Shown here one piece after another: positions 60,611 to 64,000 of a DNA stretch of 64,000 nucleotides. The stretch is from contig JACTMJ010000006.1 of the NCBI GenBank assembly GCA_014584705.1, positions 124,001-188,000 on the forward strand, written 5' to 3'. The stretch's first letter is position 1, and every line of letters starts with the position of its first letter. The position numbers and the translations under genes were made by a program. The notes beneath the pieces are model-generated. The model worked only from the letters and a program-made list of their open reading frames with translations. It had not been told where the DNA came from and made no database searches. The DNA comes from Acidobacteriota bacterium. Its GTDB lineage: Bacteria > Acidobacteriota > Terriglobia > Bryobacterales > Bryobacteraceae.

Positions 60611-61231
60611 GTGCAACTGAAACCTGCATCCCGAACTACGGTGGCGTTCGGCCTTCTATTGGGGCTGGCCGTCGGCATCTTCGTGGGACTTTTCCTTCCG
60701 CGACTGCAACGATCCCTCTTCCCCGGCGGGAGCGTCTCGCGCGTGATAGACCCGCCTTCGGTGGTTATGCAGATCCGCGGTCTGAGCCAGTTGGTGACGG
60801 TGAAGTACACCATCCAGAAGGCCGTCGCGCTCGAAGAACAAAAGGTACCCTTCGGCGCGGAACGCCTGCTGCTTTTCGTGCAAGCGGAGGTCGCGGCGGG
60901 CCTCGACTTGAGCCATCTGCGCGATGACGATATCCGTCTGTTGCCGGACGGCGCGGTGCTGGTCTCCCTGCCTCCGGCCGAGATCACCAGCGTGGAGATC
61001 GATGATAAGCTGACCCGTGTGTGGGATCGCTCCATTACCTGGTGGACGCCCTGGGTGCCCTACAACCAGGACCTCGAGCGACAGGCACGCCTCGAAGCTC
61101 GCAAGGAAGCGGAGAAGGCCGCGCGCGACATGGGGATCCTCAATCAATCCCGCAAGAACGCCGAGGATATCATCCGCGGCTTGCTGATGAGCACTGGCGC
61201 GAAGGACGTAAAGTTTCTTGACCGAAGCTGA
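60611..61231 (+). CDS. DUF4230 membrane-anchored protein
   Basis: 206 residues from GTG 60611 with AGGA eight bases upstream. An N-terminal helix (VAFGLLLGLAVGIFVGLFLP) anchors it to the membrane; the rest is the DUF4230 domain (VTVKYTIQKAVALEEQK, LLPDGAVLVSLPPAEITSVE) and a charged C-terminal helix with DLERQARLEARKEAEKAARD. The fold is SPFH/ band-7-like in strand order, so a role in membrane organisation is possible. Function is not established. Confidence 0.85.
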   Translation: MQLKPASRTTVAFGLLLGLAVGIFVGLFLPRLQRSLFPGGSVSRVIDPPSVVMQIRGLSQLVTVKYTIQKAVALEEQKVPFGAERLLLFVQAEVAAGLDLSHLRDDDIRLLPDGAVLVSLPPAEITSVEIDDKLTRVWDRSITWWTPWVPYNQDLERQARLEARKEAEKAARDMGILNQSRKNAEDIIRGLLMSTGAKDVKFLDRS

Positions 61232-61279
61232 AGGGGTGCGACTCGGCATGCTGAACCGGGCGCGGGAGATGAGGACGGC

Positions 61280-61654
61280 GTGACGAAGTATCTGGTTGTT
61301 CTGGCGGGAAGCGGACTGGGCGGCCTGTTGCGTTTCGCCGCGGGAAACTGGGTGCTTTCCCGGCTGGACTGGCGCTATCCCACGGGCACGTTTCTGATCA
61401 ACATCACGGGGTCCTTCTTCATCGGATTGCTGATGGCGTTGCTCACGGAGCACTGGGAAGTGCATCCCTATTGGAGGCTGTTCCTGGTGGTGGGACTTCT
61501 TGGAGGCTTCACAACCTTCTCCACCTTCGAGTTCGAAACCCTGCAAGCCGTGCGGACCGGACACCGGAGCGTCGCCGCACTATACGTGATGAGCAGCGTG
61601 GGGTTTGGCTACCTGGCGGTATGGCTGGGCGCAACGCTGGGAGCGCGAAAGTAA
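61280..61654 (+). CDS. crcB: fluoride exporter CrcB/FluC
   Basis: 124 residues from GTG 61280, preceded by GATGAGGA. Four transmembrane helices with the family motifs GSGLGGLLRFAAG, PTGTFLINITGSFFIGL (the Asn and Thr of the pore), and GLLGGFTTFSTFEFET with the conserved Phe box. It works as a dual-topology dimer that lets fluoride leave the cell. The 48 bases upstream do not show the conserved parts of the fluoride riboswitch. Confidence 0.95.
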   Translation: MTKYLVVLAGSGLGGLLRFAAGNWVLSRLDWRYPTGTFLINITGSFFIGLLMALLTEHWEVHPYWRLFLVVGLLGGFTTFSTFEFETLQAVRTGHRSVAALYVMSSVGFGYLAVWLGATLGARK

Positions 61655-61789
61655 TCTGTCGCCAACCGGTACGGAAAGCCCCGCACTCGCGGGCTGACGC
61701 TACCCGGCTGAACCCGCCCGACGATTGAGATATCCTTCGAGAAGCTTCGCCGCATCCAGCGGCGCTATTCCGAAGGAGATCCTCCATTC

Positions 61790-62197
61790 ATGAGCAACAA
61801 GATTGAAGACATTGAGGGAATCGGTCCCGTGTATGCGGAGAAACTGGGCGTTGCCGGCATCAAGACCACGGCGGACCTGCTCGCCAAGGCCGGAGCGAAG
61901 AAAGGACGCGCCGAACTGGAATCGGCCACCGGCATCGCCGGCACTCTCGTCCTCAAGTGGGTGAACCACGCCGACCTGATGCGCATCAACGGCATTGGCG
62001 GACAGTACGCCGAATTGCTTGAGGAAGCGGGCGTGGACACGGTGAAGGAGCTTCGCACCAGGAACGCCGCGAACCTCGCCGCCAAGCTGGCCGAGGCCAA
62101 TGAGAAGCGCAAGCTGACCGGGAATGTGCCGAGCGAATCCATGGTGACGAAGTGGATTGAAGAAGCCAAGGGCATGGAGCCGGGCGTTAGCTACTAG
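61790..62197 (+). CDS. helix-hairpin-helix protein (DUF4332-like)
   Basis: 135 residues with two helix-hairpin-helix units: IEDIEGIGPVYAEKLGVAGI near residue 5 and LMRINGIGGQYAELLEEAGV near residue 60, then a charged helical C-terminus. AAGGAG lies about 15 nt before the ATG. DUF4332 proteins are thought to bind DNA or nucleic acid ends through these hairpins. Its role is otherwise unknown. It is bounded downstream by two competing hairpins. Confidence 0.85.
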   Translation: MSNKIEDIEGIGPVYAEKLGVAGIKTTADLLAKAGAKKGRAELESATGIAGTLVLKWVNHADLMRINGIGGQYAELLEEAGVDTVKELRTRNAANLAAKLAEANEKRKLTGNVPSESMVTKWIEEAKGMEPGVSY

Positions 62198-62209
62198 CCG
62201 CGAATTCCG

Positions 62210-62246
62210 GGCTCCCCGCCAGGAGAACCCCGCTTCGCGGGGAGCC
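62210..62246 (+). terminator. competing hairpins after the DUF4332-like gene
   Basis: GGCTCCCCGC (62210-62219) can pair over 10 bp with GCGGGGAGCC (62237-62246). The inner CCCCGC (62228-62233) can instead pair with GCGGGG (62237-62242) through a TTC loop. The two structures exclude each other because they use the same right arm. There is no U tract, so it is either a Rho-assisted terminator or a leader switch for queD, whose gene starts about 85 nt later. Confidence 0.5.
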
Positions 62247-62329
62247 TGCCCACGACCGCATCCCCACAAGTTCCCCACAAGGCGAACTCGCCTCTCCCCG
62301 TGAAACAATAGTTCTTGAACCGATCCCGC

Positions 62330-62686
62330 ATGGAAATCTTCAAGGACTTCTCGATTGAATCCGCTCATCGCCTGCCAAATGTGCCCGAGGGGCACAAGTG
62401 CGCGCGGCTGCACGGGCACTCCTTCCAGATCCGCGTCTACGTCGCGGGACCGCTGCATCCAGAACTCGGCTGGGTGACGGACTTCGCCGATATCAAGTCC
62501 GTTTGCGAACCCGTCGTGGAAGCGCTGGACCATCGCTATCTCAATGAGATCCCGGGCCTCGAAAACCCGACCAGCGAGAATCTGGCGCGATGGGTCTGGC
62601 AGCGTCTGAAGCCGCAATTGCCGGGCCTGAGCCGGGTGCGGATTATGGAGACCTGCACGAGCGGGTGCGAGTACACGGGAGACTGA
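62330..62686 (+). CDS. queD: 6-carboxytetrahydropterin synthase
   Basis: 118 residues from ATG 62330, the standard QueD size. Zinc ligands are in IESAHRLPN and LHGHSFQIRV, and the catalytic cysteine is in GHKCARLHGH. The C-terminal LSRVRIMETCTSGCEY with the conserved Glu closes the active site. It makes the second intermediate of queuosine/7-deazaguanine biosynthesis from dihydroneopterin triphosphate. The following kinase gene begins 2 nt after its stop. Other queuosine genes are not in the window. Confidence 0.94.
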   Translation: MEIFKDFSIESAHRLPNVPEGHKCARLHGHSFQIRVYVAGPLHPELGWVTDFADIKSVCEPVVEALDHRYLNEIPGLENPTSENLARWVWQRLKPQLPGLSRVRIMETCTSGCEYTGD

Positions 62687-62688
62687 CA

Positions 62689-63639
62689 ATGGCGCTTTAC
62701 CTGGGTGTGGACGGCGGCCAATCAAGCACGACGGCGTTGATTGCGGATGAAGCCGGACGGGTGCTCGGGCGGGGCACGGGCGGACCTTGCAATCATGTCG
62801 GCAAGGCTGAGGGCCGGGCGCGCTTCCAGGGCGCGATGGAGCAGTGCCTGAACGAGGCCGCAACGCAGGCGGCACTCGACCGACAGACGCTCGCATTCCG
62901 CGGAGTGTGCATGGGCTTCAGCGGTGGCGCGGAGGACAAGGAAACGTACCTCCGCGAAACCGTGAGGGCGGAGAACTATCTGCTTACCACCGACGCCTGG
63001 ATTGCACTAACGGGCGCCACGGGTGGCGCCCCTGGACTGATGACGATTTCGGGAACCGGATCCATCGCGTTGGGCCGCAATGCCGCGGGCCGCACCCAAC
63101 GCGTTGGAGGCTGGGGCTATATCTTCGGCGACGAGGGCGGCGGCTTCGACATTGTGCGGCAGGCCCTTCGCGCCGCGCTGCGCGAAGAGGAGGGCTGGGG
63201 ACCCGAGACCGCACTGCGCGCCAAGTTGCTCGATGCGAGCTATGCACCGGACATCAACACCCTGCTGCACTGGTTCTACACCGATGACTGGCCGCGCGCC
63301 CGCGTGGCCTCGCTCGCGCGCCTGGTGGATGAAGCCGCCCGCGAAGGGGACGCCTGCTCCGTGGAGATTCTCCACAATGCCGCGCAGCAATTGGCCACCA
63401 TGGCCGCCGTGGTTCGGGAATCGCTGTTTGCGCCGGGGGAACCGGCGGCGGCCTCCTATGTGGGCGGCGTCTTCCACAGCGAAATCCTGCGGAACCGGTA
63501 CCGCATGCTGGTGGAGCTCGAAGAGGGGAATTGCTTCGCCGCACCGGTCTACGGTCCGGCTGAGGGAGCGCTGATCGAGGCTCTGCGCGCGGACGGCATT
63601 TCCGCTACTTTGACCTGTTTATCCGCAAAGCGCCCTTAA
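62689..63639 (+). CDS. BadF/NAGK-type N-acetylglucosamine kinase
   Basis: 316 residues from ATG 62689. The ASKHA ATPase fold is marked by the phosphate-1 loop LGVDGGQSSTTALI, the phosphate-2 loop TISGTGSIALGRN, GGWGYIFGDEGGGFDIV and the adenosine motif YVGGVFHSEILRN. The sequence resembles N-acetylglucosamine kinases more than 2-hydroxyacyl-CoA dehydratase activators. With anmK elsewhere in the window it fits recycling of cell-wall sugars. It follows queD by 2 nt, so they share an mRNA. Confidence 0.88.
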   Translation: MALYLGVDGGQSSTTALIADEAGRVLGRGTGGPCNHVGKAEGRARFQGAMEQCLNEAATQAALDRQTLAFRGVCMGFSGGAEDKETYLRETVRAENYLLTTDAWIALTGATGGAPGLMTISGTGSIALGRNAAGRTQRVGGWGYIFGDEGGGFDIVRQALRAALREEEGWGPETALRAKLLDASYAPDINTLLHWFYTDDWPRARVASLARLVDEAAREGDACSVEILHNAAQQLATMAAVVRESLFAPGEPAAASYVGGVFHSEILRNRYRMLVELEEGNCFAAPVYGPAEGALIEALRADGISATLTCLSAKRP

Positions 63640-63646
63640 GCGTGCA

Positions 63647-63655
63647 TGCTACGAT
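63647..63655 (+). promoter_or_regulatory. extended -10 promoter of pgk
   Basis: TGCTACGAT: TGn extension plus TACGAT. No -35 match. Transcription would start near 63662, leaving a leader of about 25 nt with CAGGAGA as ribosome-binding site. Confidence 0.5.
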
Positions 63656-63686
63656 CAAAAGTTAGCCAAGCCAGGAGACGACTTCT

Positions 63687-64000
63687 ATGCCTAAACTATC
63701 CATCCGTGATCTTGACCTTAAGAATAAGGTGCTATTCATGCGCGTTGATTTCAACGTGCCGCTGAGCGAGGACGGACAAACCATCACTTCGGACAAGCGC
63801 ATCAAGGCTTCCCTTCCTTCGATCGAGTACGCACTGGAGCATGGGGCAGCACTGATTCTCGCGAGCCACCTGGGCCGCCCGAAAGGCAAAGTGAACCCGG
63901 CGATGAGCCTGAAGCCGGTCGCCGCGCGCCTCTCTGAGCTGATCCATCGACCGGTGAAGATGGCACCGGATTGCATCGGCCCGGAAGTGGCCGCGATGAA
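63687..64000 (+). CDS. pgk: phosphoglycerate kinase (partial, runs off right edge)
   Basis: First 104 codons of PGK from ATG 63687, with CAGGAGAC about 10 nt upstream. The substrate-binding N-terminal motif [16 protein letters not shown] and the HLGRPKG motif are present, along with the family-typical [17 protein letters not shown] segment. It transfers the acyl phosphate of 1,3-bisphosphoglycerate to ADP in glycolysis. The rest of the gene lies outside the window. Confidence 0.96.
   Translation, partial: MPKLSIRDLDLKNKVLFMRVDFNVPLSEDGQTITSDKRIKASLPSIEYALEHGAALILASHLGRPKGKVNPAMSLKPVAARLSELIHRPVKMAPDCIGPEVAAM

Noticed and set aside
61232..61279. Fluoride riboswitch before crcB
   Set aside because: The gap is only 48 bases and lacks the conserved pseudoknot segments; crcB seems to be controlled without one here.
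62250..62329. preQ1 riboswitch before queD
   Set aside because: I could not find the class I hairpin with the A-rich tail and aptamer-adjacent ribosome-binding site; only the GC-rich hairpins at 62210-62246 stand out.
1..64000. tRNA, rRNA, CRISPR arrays, insertion sequences and prophage genes
   Set aside because: Looked for conserved T-loop patterns, repeated spacers, transposase motifs and terminal repeats by eye on both strands and found none that hold up.

Overview
The window looks like chromosome from a high-GC member of the Acidobacteriota, most likely a Solibacter/Bryobacter-type soil bacterium. This is an inference from gene content: an ECF sigma factor coupled to a membrane Ser/Thr kinase with TPR repeats, hopanoid side-chain genes (hpnJ, hpnI), several Tat-exported oxidoreductases, a sulfatase and an alkaline phosphatase, a PEP-CTERM protein, and lineage-typical small uncharacterised proteins. 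About 60 genes are supported. I see no rRNA, tRNA, CRISPR array, insertion sequence or prophage. Both ends cut genes: rfbD on the left and pgk on the right.

Layout. 1-6.8 kb (minus strand): dTDP-rhamnose reductase, a small tail-anchored protein, a LysR regulator, a LolA-like periplasmic protein, an M24 peptidase translationally coupled to an orphan Wzt-type polysaccharide-export ATPase, and a TauE/SafE permease. 7-15.4 kb: a polyprenyl-phosphate-type GT2, a Tat-exported Gfo/Idh/MocA protein, a BON-domain protein, the housekeeping sigma factor with a good terminator, a beta-propeller-like secreted protein, a patatin and a gamma-glutamyltransferase. 15.4-20.7 kb (minus): a four-gene carbohydrate cassette (XRE-cupin regulator, GH88 hydrolase, cupin, Gfo/Idh) and a PhoA-type phosphatase. 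20.8-25.7 kb: a TPR protein, a siroheme nitrite/sulfite reductase with a HEPN-like C-terminal domain plus a partner gene, and a PEP-CTERM protein. 25.8-34.1 kb: gdhA-mutS-anmK, an unknown protein, an SDR, YraN, a methyltransferase and a 2Fe-2S ferredoxin. 34.2-39.1 kb: argS-trkA-trkH.

39.1-47.0 kb (minus): a sulfatase, selenophosphate synthetase, an MscS channel and a hopanoid operon (hpnJ, two small 4-TM transporters, hpnI). The selenophosphate synthetase is itself a selenoprotein: an in-frame TGA sits at the catalytic cysteine position, followed by a stem-loop that fits the bacterial SECIS model. A normal gene caller would start this gene late and lose the active site. 47.2-52.1 kb: small membrane proteins, a NagX/DUF5009-like protein, carbonic anhydrase, a YfgM-like TPR protein, dGTPase and a previously uncalled 51-codon gene. 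52.1-53.2 kb is nearly gene-free, with a short gene remnant and a strong inverted repeat. 53.2-58.6 kb carries Hpt protein, ECF sigma, Ser/Thr kinase-TPR, an unknown Cys/His-containing protein and a zincin-like metalloprotease. 58.6-64 kb: a MurG-like glycosyltransferase, two conserved unknowns, CrcB, a helix-hairpin-helix protein, QueD, a GlcNAc-kinase-like protein and pgk.

Regulation. Many genes have a recognisable -10 element (often extended, TGnTAnnnT) only 6-8 nt before the start codon and no ribosome-binding site, which suggests leaderless mRNAs are common here. The most distinctive observations are the selenocysteine-containing SelD, the ECF/kinase/metalloprotease locus, the paired small transporters inside the hopanoid operon and the reductase with a HEPN-like tail.
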